From: Lelliottia nimipressuralis
Lineage (GTDB): Bacteria; Pseudomonadota; Gammaproteobacteria; Enterobacterales; Enterobacteriaceae
Reading direction: 5' to 3'
Length of the DNA: 64,000 nucleotides
Assembly (NCBI RefSeq): GCF_004115925.1
Contig: NZ_SDDX01000010.1
Span: 31,093-95,092, forward strand
A program made the position numbers and the translations under genes. Below are positions 49,276 through 59,049 of the stretch, piece after piece. A model generated the notes under the pieces. The model saw only the letters and a program-made list of their open reading frames with translations, made no database searches and was not told the origin of the DNA. Each line of letters starts with the position of its first letter. The first letter of the stretch is position 1.

Positions 49276-49965
49276 TTATTTCCCCATCCGCTCGCGGCTC
49301 AGACGCGCCAGCCATTCAGAAATCAGCAGCGACACCAGCGCCAGCACAATGGAGATAATGCACAGCCGTGCGGCAGCCCCTTCCCCGCCCGGCGTTTGAA
49401 TCAGGGTGTACATCGCCGACGGAATGGTCCGCGTTTCGCCGGGGATGTTTGAAACAAAAGTAATGGTCGCGCCGAATTCACCCAGAGAACGGGCAAACGC
49501 CAGTACCGTACCGACGATAATTCCCGGCAACGTAAGGGGCAGCGTAATGGTGAAAAACACCCGCCAGCGCCCGGCACCGAGAGTACGCGCCGCCTGCTCC
49601 AGCTTGATGTCCACCCCTTCCAGCGCCAGGCGTATCGCACGCACCATCAGCGGGAAAGACATCACTGCCGCCGCCAGAACCGCGCCGCGCCAGCTAAAAG
49701 CAAACGTCAGGCCGAACCAGTCATACAGCCACTGGCCGATAAAACCGCGTCGCCCCATTGCGATCAGCAATAAATACCCGACCACCACCGGCGGCAACAC
49801 GAGAGGAAGATGAAGCACACTGTCGAGCAGGGCTTTGCCCGGAAACTGGCAGCGAACCAGCAGCCAGGCAAAGAAGATCCCAAAAGGCAAACTAAAGGCA
49901 ACTGCCAGGGAAGAGACTTTAAGGCTCAGCAGCACGGCCTGCCATTCAGGATCGGTCAATATCAT
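49276..49965 (-). CDS. modB: Molybdate ABC transporter permease ModB
   Basis: A 229-aa inner-membrane permease with five or six transmembrane segments and the ABC permease EAA loop [26 protein letters not shown], which contacts ModC. Its ATG shares a base with the modA stop (TAATG). The length matches E. coli ModB. Confidence 0.96.
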   Translation of the reverse strand: MILTDPEWQAVLLSLKVSSLAVAFSLPFGIFFAWLLVRCQFPGKALLDSVLHLPLVLPPVVVGYLLLIAMGRRGFIGQWLYDWFGLTFAFSWRGAVLAAAVMSFPLMVRAIRLALEGVDIKLEQAARTLGAGRWRVFFTITLPLTLPGIIVGTVLAFARSLGEFGATITFVSNIPGETRTIPSAMYTLIQTPGGEGAAARLCIISIVLALVSLLISEWLARLSRERMGK

Positions 49966-50738
49966 TAGTGAGTCGTAAATCCGTAACGTTTAAAGATGGC
50001 AGACGCTTCAGGCCCTTTCAGATAGTCGTAAAAGGCGCTGACCGTCGCATTTTTATGTCCATCAACTATGGCGATCGGGTATTCCACTTTCTTGTGCGAA
50101 TCTTCCGGGAAGGTCCCAACCACTTTCACACCTTTACCGGCAACCGCATCGGAACCGTAGACAATTCCCAGCGGCGCTTCGTTGCGCTCCACCAGCGCCA
50201 GGGCGCCGCGCACATCTTCAGCCGGAGCCAGTTTCGGCGATAATGTATCCCACGCACCCAGTTTTTGCAGCGCTTCTTTTGCGTAGATGCCTGCCGGAAC
50301 GTGGTCCGGATCGCCCACCGCCAGACGCCCATCTTTCAGCAGGCTGGTCCAGTTAGTCTCTTTGTTGATAGTGAACTCGCCCTGCGCGCTGGCTTTTGGC
50401 GCGACCACTACCAGGCTGTTACCCAGCAGGGTTTCACGGGTGGCCGTATCGATCGATTTTTTCTCCACCGCGTAATCCATCCATTTCTGATCGGCAGAAA
50501 TAAACAGATCCGCAGGCGCACCGGCTTCGATCTGGCGAGCCAGAGTGGAAGACGAGGCGAACGACGAAACCACATCGACGTTTTTCTCTTTTTTATACTG
50601 CGCCGCAATGTCCTGCATCGCGTTGGTCAGCGACGCCGCCGCAAAGACCGTGATTTTCCCTTCGTCAGCCAGTACCTGCCCGGCGACGGTAAGTGTCAGT
50701 GTTGCCCCTGCGAAAAGGCGTAACCATGTACGTGCCAT
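49965..50738 (-). CDS. modA: Periplasmic molybdate-binding protein ModA
   Basis: A 257-aa precursor. The signal peptide (RLFAGATLTLTVAGQVLA) is probably cut before DEGKITVFAA. The mature protein shows the oxyanion-binding segments FAAASLTNAMQDIA, SFASSSTLARQIEAGAPADLFISAD and the later GIVYGSDAVAG. It delivers molybdate or tungstate to ModBC. It is the first gene of the operon, with a ModE box 20 bases upstream. Confidence 0.97.
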   Translation of the reverse strand: MARTWLRLFAGATLTLTVAGQVLADEGKITVFAAASLTNAMQDIAAQYKKEKNVDVVSSFASSSTLARQIEAGAPADLFISADQKWMDYAVEKKSIDTATRETLLGNSLVVVAPKASAQGEFTINKETNWTSLLKDGRLAVGDPDHVPAGIYAKEALQKLGAWDTLSPKLAPAEDVRGALALVERNEAPLGIVYGSDAVAGKGVKVVGTFPEDSHKKVEYPIAIVDGHKNATVSAFYDYLKGPEASAIFKRYGFTTH

Positions 50739-50757
50739 TTGTAGCTCCTGTGAGTGT

Positions 50758-50781
50758 CGTTATATACAGACAAATATAACG
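50758..50781 (-). promoter_or_regulatory. ModE-molybdate operator of modABC
   Basis: CGTTATAT-N8-ATATAACG is a perfect 8-bp inverted repeat with an 8-bp spacer, the classical ModE site overlapping the mod promoter. ModE-molybdate represses modABC here. It has the same geometry as the moaA site at 17182. Confidence 0.92.
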
Positions 50782-50880
50782 ATAACTGCAGGGATAACCT
50801 AGCGTTAAATCGTACCGTTTAAGGGGTAAACAAAGCTGATTCTGAAACTACTATCGGCGGGAGAGGCGGAAACTTGAGAG

Positions 50881-50908
50881 CAAAACGCCGGACTGGCCGG
50901 GCGTTTTG
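50881..50908 (-). terminator. Rho-independent terminator of acrZ
   Basis: On the minus strand AAAACGCC-CGGCCAGTCC-GGCGTTTT followed by GCTCTC: a stem with A- and T-flanks, seven bases after the acrZ stop. Confidence 0.75.
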
Positions 50909-50915
50909 GGAGGAA

Positions 50916-51065
50916 TTAATGCTGCTTTTTAGGCTGGTCTTTGTGACCGATGTTCGAAAAGACGTTGAACACTTCACCCAGGCCGTAGATGGCGCCGAGG
51001 ATGATGGCCATCACTACGGGTACCATGATCACGGCGAATACCAGACTTTTCAACAACTCTAACAT
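50916..51065 (-). CDS. acrZ: AcrAB-TolC efflux accessory small protein AcrZ (YbhT)
   Basis: A 49-aa single-helix membrane protein ([20 protein letters not shown], then [13 protein letters not shown]) that packs into a groove of AcrB and alters export of some drugs such as chloramphenicol. Length and sequence match E. coli AcrZ apart from a few changes in the polar tail ([13 protein letters not shown]). The ATG at 51065 has TGGAGAA upstream. It lies between modA and modE as in E. coli. Confidence 0.96.
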   Translation of the reverse strand: MLELLKSLVFAVIMVPVVMAIILGAIYGLGEVFNVFSNIGHKDQPKKQH

Positions 51066-51193
51066 GGTTTTCTCCAGACACTGTGAATGGCGTATTCTAC
51101 CCTGAAAAGTCAGAAAAACATCCCCTTTTGTGCGGTAGGCTTTGCGCTGTCGGGCAATTGGGTCACAATACGCTTTTTGCCAGGACACCGTCT

Positions 51194-51982
51194 ATGCAGG
51201 CCGAAATTCTCCTTACCCTTCGACTTCAGCAGAAGCTTTTCGCCGATCCGCGACGTATTGCCCTGCTTAAACAGATAGAACAAACCGGTTCAATTAGCCA
51301 GGGCGCAAAGAATGCGGGCATTAGCTACAAAAGTGCCTGGGACGCCATCAATGAGATGAACAGCCTGAGCGAACAGACGCTGGTGGATCGGGCGACCGGC
51401 GGTAAGGGCGGCGGCGGCGCGATGCTAACCCGCTACGGCCAGCGCCTGATTCAGCTCTACGATCTGCTGGCCCAGATCCAGCAAAAAGCCTTCGACGTCC
51501 TGAGCGATGACGACGCGTTACCCCTCGACAGCCTGCTGGCCGCCATTTCCCGCTTCTCCCTGCAAACCAGCGCGCGAAACCAGTGGTTTGGCACCGTGAC
51601 CGCACGCGATCGCGACCAGGTTCAGCAGCACGTGGATATTCTGCTGGCCGACGGCACGACGCGGCTCAAAGTGGCGATTACCGCGCAGAGCGGCGAACGA
51701 CTGGGGCTGGACGAAGGCAAAGAGGTGCTGGTGTTGCTGAAAGCGCCGTGGGTGAATATCACGCTGGATGAAAAGCAGGCCCAAGACGACGATAACCAAC
51801 TGCACGGAAAGATCAGCCACATTGCGCGCGGCGACGAACAGAGCGAAGTGCTTATGACCCTGCCCGATGGGCAAGTGCTGTGCGCCACGGTCCCGCTGGC
51901 CGAAGCAGAAGATTTATCGGAAGGTGCTGACGTCACCGCATATTTTAATGCTGACCGGGTGATTATCGCCACGTTGTGCTAA
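51194..51982 (+). CDS. modE: Molybdate-responsive transcription regulator ModE
   Basis: A 262-aa dimeric regulator. The N-terminal winged helix (about 15-80) contains GSISQGAKNAGISYKSAWDAINEM. The C-terminal part holds two Mop (molbindin) domains, including SARNQWFGTVTARD and GEVLMTLPD-like repeats that bind molybdate. I chose the ATG at 51194 (MQAEILLTLRLQQKLF), giving the E. coli length; the upstream in-frame extension would overlap the acrZ leader. It probably represses modABC (site at 50758) and activates moaA (site at 17182). Confidence 0.96.
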   Translation: MQAEILLTLRLQQKLFADPRRIALLKQIEQTGSISQGAKNAGISYKSAWDAINEMNSLSEQTLVDRATGGKGGGGAMLTRYGQRLIQLYDLLAQIQQKAFDVLSDDDALPLDSLLAAISRFSLQTSARNQWFGTVTARDRDQVQQHVDILLADGTTRLKVAITAQSGERLGLDEGKEVLVLLKAPWVNITLDEKQAQDDDNQLHGKISHIARGDEQSEVLMTLPDGQVLCATVPLAEAEDLSEGADVTAYFNADRVIIATLC

Positions 51983-52049
51983 GTGCGTTGACAAACCTGC
52001 CGCCAGTGAGTATCCCTGATGCATATCGCTGCAAAAAATGGGATAAGTC

Positions 52050-53522
52050 ATGTCATCATTGCAAATTTCGCAAGGCACGTTTCGTCTTAGCGACACACGA
52101 ACCCTCTCACTGCCCGAACTCAACTTGCGCGCCGGCGAAAGCTGGGCGTTTGTCGGCACCAACGGCAGCGGCAAGTCCGCGCTGGCTCGCGCGCTTGCGG
52201 GTGAGCTCACCCTGCTTAAGGGCGAACGTCAGTGCAGTTTTACCCGCATCACGCGCCTCTCCTTCGAACAGCTGCAAAAACTGGTCAGCGACGAGTGGCA
52301 GCGCAATAACACCGATCTGCTCAGCCCAGGCGAAGAGGATACGGGCCGCACCACCGCAGAAATTATCCAGGACGAAAGAAAAGACGCTGCTCGCTGCCAG
52401 CAGCTGGCCGAACTATTCGGTATTACTGGCCTGCTGGAGCGACGCTTTAAGTACCTCTCGACGGGGGAAACGCGCAAAACTTTGCTTTGCCAGGCGCTGA
52501 TGAACGAGCCGGATCTGTTGATCCTCGACGAGCCGTTCGACGGGCTGGATGTGCAATCCCGCGCGCAATTGGCCTCCCTGCTCGCGACGCTGAATCAGCA
52601 GGGCTATACCCTCGTGCTGGTTCTGAACCGTTTCGATGAGATCCCCGATTTTGTGCAGTACGCGGGCGTGCTGGTGGATTGTTGTCTGACAGAAACCGGC
52701 GAAAAAGAGGCGCTGCTTCAGCAGGCCCTGATCGCCCAGCTGGCGCACAGCGAAAAACTCGACGGCATTGCACTCCCCGAGCCAGACGCCCCTTCGGCGC
52801 GGCATTTGCTGGACAACCACCAGCCGCGCATCGAGCTGAAAAACGGTACCGTCTCTTATAACGATCGCCCAATCCTCGATCGACTGAGCTGGACGGTGAA
52901 CCCCGGCGAGCACTGGCAAATCACCGGCCCCAACGGCGCGGGGAAATCCACGCTGCTGAGCCTGATTACCGGCGATCATCCCCAGGGTTACAGTAACGAT
53001 CTGACGCTGTTTGGCCGTCGTCGCGGCAGCGGTGAAACCATCTGGGATATCAAAAAACACATCGGCTACGTCAGCAGCAGCCTGCACCTCGATTACCGCG
53101 TCAGCACCACGGTGCGAAACGTGATTTTGTCGGGATATTTCGACTCCATTGGTATCTATCAGGCGGTTTCTGACAAACAGCACAAGCTGGCACAGGAGTG
53201 GCTGGATATTCTGGGGATGGATAAACGCGTGGCGGATGCGCCGTTTCACAGTTTATCGTGGGGACAGCAGCGGCTGGCGCTGATCGTCCGCGCGCTGGTG
53301 AAGCACCCTACGGTGCTGATTCTGGATGAACCGCTGCAGGGTCTCGACCCGCTTAATCGCCAGCTGATACGCCGCTTTGTGGACGTTTTAATCAGCGAAG
53401 GCGAAACACAACTGCTGTTCGTTTCCCACCATGCGGAAGATGCGCCATCCTGTATCACCCACCGGCTGGAGTTTGTTCCTCACGGCGAGCAGTATCGCTA
53501 TGAGTTAAGCCGCATTCGCTGA
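52050..53522 (+). CDS. modF: Tandem ABC ATPase ModF
   Basis: A 490-aa cytoplasmic protein with two ABC ATPase domains and no transmembrane segments: GTNGSGKSALARAL (first Walker A), STGETRKTLLCQAL (first signature, diverged), LLILDEPFDGLD, then [29 protein letters not shown] and VLILDEPLQGLDP. It has the same length as E. coli ModF and is cotranscribed with modE. No transport partner is known; a role in molybdenum homeostasis is presumed from linkage. Confidence 0.95.
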   Translation: MSSLQISQGTFRLSDTRTLSLPELNLRAGESWAFVGTNGSGKSALARALAGELTLLKGERQCSFTRITRLSFEQLQKLVSDEWQRNNTDLLSPGEEDTGRTTAEIIQDERKDAARCQQLAELFGITGLLERRFKYLSTGETRKTLLCQALMNEPDLLILDEPFDGLDVQSRAQLASLLATLNQQGYTLVLVLNRFDEIPDFVQYAGVLVDCCLTETGEKEALLQQALIAQLAHSEKLDGIALPEPDAPSARHLLDNHQPRIELKNGTVSYNDRPILDRLSWTVNPGEHWQITGPNGAGKSTLLSLITGDHPQGYSNDLTLFGRRRGSGETIWDIKKHIGYVSSSLHLDYRVSTTVRNVILSGYFDSIGIYQAVSDKQHKLAQEWLDILGMDKRVADAPFHSLSWGQQRLALIVRALVKHPTVLILDEPLQGLDPLNRQLIRRFVDVLISEGETQLLFVSHHAEDAPSCITHRLEFVPHGEQYRYELSRIR

Positions 53523-53532
53523 TCGTTCTCTC

Positions 53533-53554
53533 AGAGGGGCGTGCCCCTCTTTTT
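53533..53554 (+). terminator. Rho-independent terminator of modEF
   Basis: AGAGGGGC-GT-GCCCCTCT followed by TTTT, 10 bases after the modF stop. Confidence 0.9.
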
Positions 53555-53633
53555 CAGACAACCTGCAGTAATACATTGTTATCTCTTTGATTTATAATGG
53601 GCCATCTCATTACAAATTCGCGTGCGTGATTCA

Positions 53634-53695
53634 GTGTAACCGATTCCACTATTTTATCCCATGTCACACTTTTCACGTCTCTGTTATGCTATGGT
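53634..53695 (+). promoter_or_regulatory. gal promoter region: external GalR/GalS operator, CRP site, overlapping P1/P2
   Basis: GTGTAACCGATTCCAC (53634-53649) is the external operator OE, one base different from E. coli as I remember it. ATGTCACACTTTTCA (53661-53675) corresponds to the gal CRP site. The overlapping -10 boxes TATGCT (53685, P2) and TATGGT (53690, P1) are conserved. The whole dual-promoter layout of E. coli galE is retained. Confidence 0.88.
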
Positions 53696-53727
53696 TATTA
53701 CATACCATAAGCCTAATGGAGCGAAAT

Positions 53728-54744
53728 ATGCGAGTTCTGGTAACGGGTGGTAGCGGTTACATTGGAAGTCATACCTGTGTGCAACTGCTGCAAAATGGCC
53801 ATGATGTCATCATCCTCGACAACCTGTGCAACAGTAAGCGCAGCGTGCTGCCCGTCATTGAGCGCCTCGGCGGAAAACAGCCCACGTTTGTGGAAGGCGA
53901 TATCCGCAACGAAGCGCTGATGACCGAAATCCTTCACGACCACGCCATTGATACGGTGATTCACTTCGCGGGCCTGAAAGCGGTCGGCGAATCCGTCGCT
54001 AAGCCTCTCGAATACTACGATAACAACGTGAACGGTACCCTGCGCCTGATCTCCGCGATGCGCGCTGCGAACGTGAAAAACTTTATCTTCAGCTCATCGG
54101 CCACCGTCTACGGCGACCAGCCTAAAATTCCTTACGTCGAGAGCTTCCCGACCGGCACGCCGCAAAGTCCGTACGGCAAAAGCAAGCTGATGGTGGAACA
54201 GATTCTGGCCGACCTGCAAAAAGCGCAGCCGGACTGGAGCATCGCTCTGCTACGTTATTTCAACCCGGTTGGCGCACATCCGTCAGGCGATATGGGCGAA
54301 GATCCGCAGGGCATCCCGAATAACCTGATGCCCTACATCGCGCAGGTGGCCGTGGGCCGCCGCGACTCGCTGGCAATTTTTGGCAACGACTACCCAACCG
54401 AAGATGGCACCGGGGTGCGCGACTATATTCACGTCATGGATCTGGCCGATGGTCACGTGGCGGCGATGCAGCAGCTGGCGAATAAACCCGGCGTGCATAT
54501 TTACAACCTCGGTGCTGGCGTGGGCAGCAGCGTGCTGGACGTGGTTAACGCCTTCAGTAAAGCCTGCGGCAAACCGGTGGCGTATCACTTCGCGCCACGC
54601 CGCGATGGCGATCTTCCCGCGTACTGGGCAGATGCCTCCAAAGCCGACAAAGAGCTTAACTGGCGTGTCACGCGCACACTGGATGAAATGGCACAGGATA
54701 CCTGGCACTGGCAGTCACGCCATCCCCAGGGCTATCCGGATTAA
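53728..54744 (+). CDS. galE: UDP-glucose 4-epimerase GalE
   Basis: A 338-aa short-chain dehydrogenase-fold epimerase that interconverts UDP-galactose and UDP-glucose. The NAD-binding GGSGYIGS is at 7-14, and the catalytic Tyr-x3-Lys is in PYGKSKLMVEQ (Y149, K153), with SSATVYGD before it. The ATG at 53728 behind GGAG gives the E. coli length. The internal GalR operator lies in its first codons. First gene of galETKM. Confidence 0.97.
   Translation: MRVLVTGGSGYIGSHTCVQLLQNGHDVIILDNLCNSKRSVLPVIERLGGKQPTFVEGDIRNEALMTEILHDHAIDTVIHFAGLKAVGESVAKPLEYYDNNVNGTLRLISAMRAANVKNFIFSSSATVYGDQPKIPYVESFPTGTPQSPYGKSKLMVEQILADLQKAQPDWSIALLRYFNPVGAHPSGDMGEDPQGIPNNLMPYIAQVAVGRRDSLAIFGNDYPTEDGTGVRDYIHVMDLADGHVAAMQQLANKPGVHIYNLGAGVGSSVLDVVNAFSKACGKPVAYHFAPRRDGDLPAYWADASKADKELNWRVTRTLDEMAQDTWHWQSRHPQGYPD
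53747..53762. promoter_or_regulatory. Internal GalR operator (OI) within galE
   Basis: GTGGTAGCGGTTACAT matches the E. coli internal operator as I remember it. It lies 113 bases from OE (start to start), which allows GalR-HU looping as in E. coli. Confidence 0.85.
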
Positions 54745-54753
54745 GGATCCGAC

Positions 54754-55800
54754 ATGACGCAATTCAACCCCGTCGATCATCCGCATCGGCGTTATAACCC
54801 GTTAACCGGGCAATGGATTTTGGTCTCTCCGCATCGTGCGAAGCGCCCATGGCAAGGCGCGCAAGAGACGCCGGCGAAACAGACGCTGCCTCAGCATGAC
54901 CCGGACTGCTTCCTGTGTCCGGGGAATACCCGCGTCACCGGCGATAAAAATCCGGATTACCAGAGCACGTATGTGTTTACCAACGATTTTGCCGCCCTGA
55001 TGACCGACACGCCGGATGCCCCGGAAAGTGACGATCCGCTGATGCGTTGCGAAAGCGCGCGCGGCACCAGCCGGGTGATCTGCTTCTCGCCGGACCACAG
55101 CAAAACGCTGCCGGAGCTGAGCCTCGGCGCCCTCACCGACGTGATCAACACCTGGCAACAGCAGACCGCCGAGCTGGGACAGGATTATCCGTGGGTGCAG
55201 GTTTTTGAAAACAAAGGGGCGGCGATGGGCTGCTCTAACCCGCATCCGCATGGCCAGGTGTGGGCGAACAGCTTCCTGCCGAATGAAGTTGAGCGCGAAG
55301 ATCGTCTGCAAAAAGCTTATTACGATGAAAACCAGTCAGCGCTGCTGGCGGATTACGTTCAGCGCGAGATGGCTGATGGCAGCCGCACGGTCGTTGAAAC
55401 CGAACACTGGCTCGCCGTAGTGCCATACTGGGCGGCGTGGCCGTTCGAGACGCTGCTGCTGCCAAAAGCCCACGTCCTGCGCATTACCGATTTGAGCGAT
55501 GCCGAGCGTGACGATCTGGCCCTGGCGCTGAAAAAACTGACCAGTCGCTATGACAATCTGTTCCAGTGCTCTTTCCCCTATTCCATGGGCTGGCACGGCG
55601 CGCCGTTTAATGGCGAAGAGAATCAGCACTGGCAGTTACACGCCCATTTTTATCCGCCGCTACTGCGTTCCGCGACGGTGCGTAAATTTATGGTGGGCTA
55701 TGAGATGCTGGCAGAAACCCAGCGCGATCTGACGGCAGAACAGGCGGCAGAACGTCTGCGCGCCGTCAGCGATGTCCACTACCGCGAATCAGGAGTCTAA
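54754..55800 (+). CDS. galT: Galactose-1-phosphate uridylyltransferase GalT
   Basis: A 348-aa HIT-superfamily enzyme. The active-site motif NPHPHGQ contains the nucleophilic His (about H166), and the zinc ligands lie in CFLCPGN plus later His residues. [15 protein letters not shown] and [24 protein letters not shown] are typical. It starts nine bases after galE and ends three bases before galK. Confidence 0.97.
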   Translation: MTQFNPVDHPHRRYNPLTGQWILVSPHRAKRPWQGAQETPAKQTLPQHDPDCFLCPGNTRVTGDKNPDYQSTYVFTNDFAALMTDTPDAPESDDPLMRCESARGTSRVICFSPDHSKTLPELSLGALTDVINTWQQQTAELGQDYPWVQVFENKGAAMGCSNPHPHGQVWANSFLPNEVEREDRLQKAYYDENQSALLADYVQREMADGSRTVVETEHWLAVVPYWAAWPFETLLLPKAHVLRITDLSDAERDDLALALKKLTSRYDNLFQCSFPYSMGWHGAPFNGEENQHWQLHAHFYPPLLRSATVRKFMVGYEMLAETQRDLTAEQAAERLRAVSDVHYRESGV

Positions 55801-55803
55801 TAA

Positions 55804-56952
55804 ATGAGTCTGAAAGATAAAACACAATCCCTGTTTGCTGAAAAATTCGGCTACCCTGCCACCCACGCGATACAGGCTCCTGGCCGCGTCAATCTGATTG
55901 GTGAGCACACCGACTATAACGATGGTTTCGTTCTGCCTTGTGCGATCGATTATCAGACCGTTATCAGCTGCGCCAAACGCGACGACCGCAACGTGCGGGT
56001 GATTGCCGCCGATTACGACAATCAGATCGACGAGTTTTCCCTTGATGCGCCGATTGTGGCTCATGATACCCAGCAGTGGTCAAACTACGTGCGCGGGGTG
56101 GTTAAACACCTGCAAAAGCGCAATAAAAACTTCGGCGGCGCGGATCTGGTGATCACCGGTAATGTTCCGCAAGGTGCTGGCCTGAGTTCCTCTGCCTCTC
56201 TGGAAGTGGCGGTCGGCACCGTATTCCAGCAACTTTATCATCTGCCGCTGGACGGGGCGCAAATCGCCCTCAACGGCCAGGAAGCGGAAAACCAGTTCGT
56301 CGGCTGTAACTGCGGGATTATGGACCAGCTAATTTCTGCGCTCGGTAAAAAAGAACATGCCCTGCTGATTGATTGCCGCACGCTGGGCACCAAAGCCGTC
56401 TCCCTGCCGAAAGGCGCGGCGGTGGTGATTATCAACAGTAATTTCAAACGCACGCTGGTCGGCAGTGAGTACAACACCCGCCGCGAGCAGTGTGAAACCG
56501 GTGCGCGCTTCTTCCAGCAGCCTAAACTGCGCGATGTTTCGTTAAACGAATTCAATAAAGTGGCGCACGAACTGGACCCGGTCGTGGCCAAACGCGTGCG
56601 TCACGTTCTGACCGAAAACGCCCGTACCGTGGAAGCAGCTTCTGCGCTGGAGAAAGGCGATCTGAAACGCATCGGCGAACTGATGGCGGAATCCCACGCC
56701 TCCATGCGCGATGATTTCGAGATCACGGTTCCGCAAATTGATACGCTGGTTGAGATCGTGAAAGCGACCATCGGCGAGAAAGGCGGCGTGCGCATGACCG
56801 GCGGCGGTTTTGGTGGCTGCATTGTGGCGCTGATTCCGGAAGAGCTGGTTCCCGCCGTTCAGGATGCCGTGGCAAAACAGTATGAAGCCAAAACCGGTAT
56901 TAAAGAGACTTTCTATGTGTGCAAAGCAACCCAAGGAGCTGGACAGTGCTAA
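55804..56952 (+). CDS. galK: Galactokinase GalK
   Basis: A 382-aa GHMP kinase that phosphorylates galactose at C1. The galactokinase signature [19 protein letters not shown] is near residues 27-45. The ATP motif [18 protein letters not shown] and the C-terminal [14 protein letters not shown] are intact. The length matches E. coli GalK. The stop overlaps the galM GTG start by seven bases. Confidence 0.97.
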   Translation: MSLKDKTQSLFAEKFGYPATHAIQAPGRVNLIGEHTDYNDGFVLPCAIDYQTVISCAKRDDRNVRVIAADYDNQIDEFSLDAPIVAHDTQQWSNYVRGVVKHLQKRNKNFGGADLVITGNVPQGAGLSSSASLEVAVGTVFQQLYHLPLDGAQIALNGQEAENQFVGCNCGIMDQLISALGKKEHALLIDCRTLGTKAVSLPKGAAVVIINSNFKRTLVGSEYNTRREQCETGARFFQQPKLRDVSLNEFNKVAHELDPVVAKRVRHVLTENARTVEAASALEKGDLKRIGELMAESHASMRDDFEITVPQIDTLVEIVKATIGEKGGVRMTGGGFGGCIVALIPEELVPAVQDAVAKQYEAKTGIKETFYVCKATQGAGQC

Positions 56953-57986
56953 ATGAAACGCCAACCCTCGCCCCTGACGGTCTGCCGTATCGCCTGCTGA
57001 CCCTGCGTAACAGCGGAGGAATGGTGGTGACGGTGATGGACTGGGGCGCGACGCTACTCTCTGCCCGTGTACCCATGCCAGACGGCAGCGTGCGCGAGAC
57101 CCTGCTCGGCTGCGCATCGCCGGAACAGTACGTCAACCAGGCGGCTTATCTGGGTGCCTCTGTCGGACGCTACGCTAACCGCATCGCCAAAAGCCGCTTC
57201 GTTCTGGACGGCAAAACCTATTCCTTAGTGCCAAGCCAGGGCGAGAATCAGCTTCACGGCGGCACGGAAGGTTTTGATAAACGCCGCTGGCGTATCGTGC
57301 AGCAGAATGACAGCGAAGTGCTGTTTGCGCTGGAATCCGCCGACGGCGATCAGGGCTTCCCCGGCAATCTTTCTGCCTCTGCCCTCTTCCGCCTGACGGA
57401 CGATAACCGTATCAGTATTGAATACCGTGCGACGGTCGACCAGCCTTGTCCGGTCAATTTGACCAACCACGCCTATTTCAATCTCGACGGCGATCAGACG
57501 GATGTACGCAATCACAAATTGCAGATCCTGGCCGATGCGTATTTACCGGTCGATGCGATGGGAATTCCTCTTGAAGGACTGAAGTCCGTAGAGGGCACCA
57601 GCTTTGATTTCCGCAGCGCGAAAACTGTCGCAACGGATTTTCTGAGCGACGACCATCAGCGCAACGTGAAAGGCTATGACCACGCATTCCTGCTGCAGGC
57701 GAAGGGAGATGCTACCCAGCCTGCCGCTCAGGTGTGGTCCGCCGACGAAAAGCTGCAGATGACGGTGTATACCAGCGCTCCCGCCCTGCAATTCTATTCC
57801 GGGAACTACCTCGGCGGTACGCCTGCGCGCGAACAGGGTGATTACCACGACTGGCAGGGTATGGCGCTTGAAAGTGAGTTTCTGCCGGACAGCCCTAACC
57901 ATGCCGAGTGGCCGCAGCCTGACTGCATTCTGCGTCCGGGCCAGGAATATGTGAGCGAGACCGTTTATCAGTTTATCGCTCGCTAA
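56946..57986 (+). CDS. galM: Aldose 1-epimerase (mutarotase) GalM
   Basis: A 346-aa galactose mutarotase that equilibrates alpha and beta anomers. It shows [27 protein letters not shown] (catalytic His), [12 protein letters not shown] (second His) and [13 protein letters not shown] (catalytic Glu). I chose the GTG at 56946 ([12 protein letters not shown]) with AGGAG 5-10 bases upstream, which gives the E. coli length; the longer ATG start at 56919 lies within galK and has no family support. Last gene of galETKM. Confidence 0.95.
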   Translation: MLNETPTLAPDGLPYRLLTLRNSGGMVVTVMDWGATLLSARVPMPDGSVRETLLGCASPEQYVNQAAYLGASVGRYANRIAKSRFVLDGKTYSLVPSQGENQLHGGTEGFDKRRWRIVQQNDSEVLFALESADGDQGFPGNLSASALFRLTDDNRISIEYRATVDQPCPVNLTNHAYFNLDGDQTDVRNHKLQILADAYLPVDAMGIPLEGLKSVEGTSFDFRSAKTVATDFLSDDHQRNVKGYDHAFLLQAKGDATQPAAQVWSADEKLQMTVYTSAPALQFYSGNYLGGTPAREQGDYHDWQGMALESEFLPDSPNHAEWPQPDCILRPGQEYVSETVYQFIAR

Positions 57987-58038
57987 CGATATTGGGTGGC
58001 GCGTTGTTTCCCCGGCCACCCGAACGACAACCCGCCAG

Positions 58039-58062
58039 GCCCTCATGCTGAGGGCTTTTTTT
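58039..58062 (+). terminator. Rho-independent terminator of galETKM
   Basis: GCCCTCA-TGC-TGAGGGC followed by seven T, about 50 bases after the galM stop. Confidence 0.92.
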
Positions 58063-58190
58063 GTCCGTCTTGCTGAAAATAGCGTCGATCGCAGACAAAA
58101 TCATAACCCTCAATTCACAAGCATCTTACACTGGGCCACTATTTTCGCTATGGTTAGGGTTAAGCGTTGCCGCCTGAGCGATCACGGCAA

Positions 58191-58209
58191 TATAATGAGA
58201 ATTGTTATC
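58191..58209 (+). promoter_or_regulatory. Fur box upstream of gpmA
   Basis: TATAATGAGAATTGTTATC matches the 19-bp Fur consensus GATAATGATAATCATTATC at 15 of 19 positions, 25 bases before the gpmA start. E. coli gpmA is known to be Fur-regulated. Confidence 0.75.
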
Positions 58210-58234
58210 ATTCAATAAGCTTAAGGAGTGCAAT

Positions 58235-58987
58235 ATGGCTGTAACTAAGCTGGTCCTGGTGCGCCACGGCGAAAGCCAGTGGAACAACGAAAACCGCTTC
58301 ACTGGTTGGTATGATGTTGATCTGTCTGAGAAAGGCGTAAGCGAAGCAAAAGCTGCAGGTAAACTGCTGAAAGATGAAGGCTTCAGCTTTGATTTTGCTT
58401 ATACCTCTGTGCTGAAACGTGCCATCCACACTCTGTGGAACGTGCTGGACGAACTGGATCAGGCCTGGCTGCCGGTTGAGAAATCCTGGAAGCTGAACGA
58501 GCGTCATTACGGTGCGCTGCAAGGGCTGAACAAAGCTGAAACCGCTGAAAAATACGGTGACGAGCAGGTTAAGCAGTGGCGTCGTGGTTTTGCGGTAACC
58601 CCACCAGAGCTGACCAAAGACGATGAGCGTTATCCGGGCCACGATCCGCGTTACGCGAAACTGACTGATGCTGAGCTGCCACAGACCGAAAGCCTGGCGC
58701 TGACCATCGATCGCGTTGTGCCTTACTGGAACGACACCATTCTGCCGCGTATTAAAAGCGGTGAGCGCGTCATCGTTGCCGCTCACGGTAACTCTCTGCG
58801 TGCGCTGGTGAAATACCTGGATAAGATGGGCGAAGACGAAATTCTTGAACTGAACATCCCAACGGGCGTACCGCTGGTGTATGAGTTCGATGAGAACTTC
58901 AACCCAATCAAACGTTACTATCTGGGTAACGCTGACGAAATCGCAGCGAAAGCGGCGGCGGTAGCGAACCAGGGTAAAGCGAAGTAA
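58235..58987 (+). CDS. gpmA: 2,3-bisphosphoglycerate-dependent phosphoglycerate mutase GpmA
   Basis: A 250-aa glycolytic enzyme interconverting 3- and 2-phosphoglycerate. The phosphohistidine motif [10 protein letters not shown] carries H11. The substrate-loop motifs [26 protein letters not shown] and [13 protein letters not shown] (second catalytic His) are intact. The ATG at 58235 follows AAGGAG; an in-frame ATG at 58202 is unsupported. Codon use looks highly optimised, as expected for a highly expressed gene. A Fur box overlaps the promoter. Confidence 0.97.
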   Translation: MAVTKLVLVRHGESQWNNENRFTGWYDVDLSEKGVSEAKAAGKLLKDEGFSFDFAYTSVLKRAIHTLWNVLDELDQAWLPVEKSWKLNERHYGALQGLNKAETAEKYGDEQVKQWRRGFAVTPPELTKDDERYPGHDPRYAKLTDAELPQTESLALTIDRVVPYWNDTILPRIKSGERVIVAAHGNSLRALVKYLDKMGEDEILELNIPTGVPLVYEFDENFNPIKRYYLGNADEIAAKAAAVANQGKAK

Positions 58988-59002
58988 TGATTCGCCAGAT
59001 AT

Positions 59003-59033
59003 AAAAAAAGCGTGGAGCAATCCACGCTTTTTT
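59003..59033. terminator. Bidirectional terminator between gpmA and aroG
   Basis: AAAAAAAGCGTGGA-GCAA-TCCACGCTTTTTT, symmetric with A- and T-tails, shared by the convergent gpmA and aroG. Confidence 0.92.
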
Positions 59034-59049
59034 ATTGGGTTAAGAAGGA

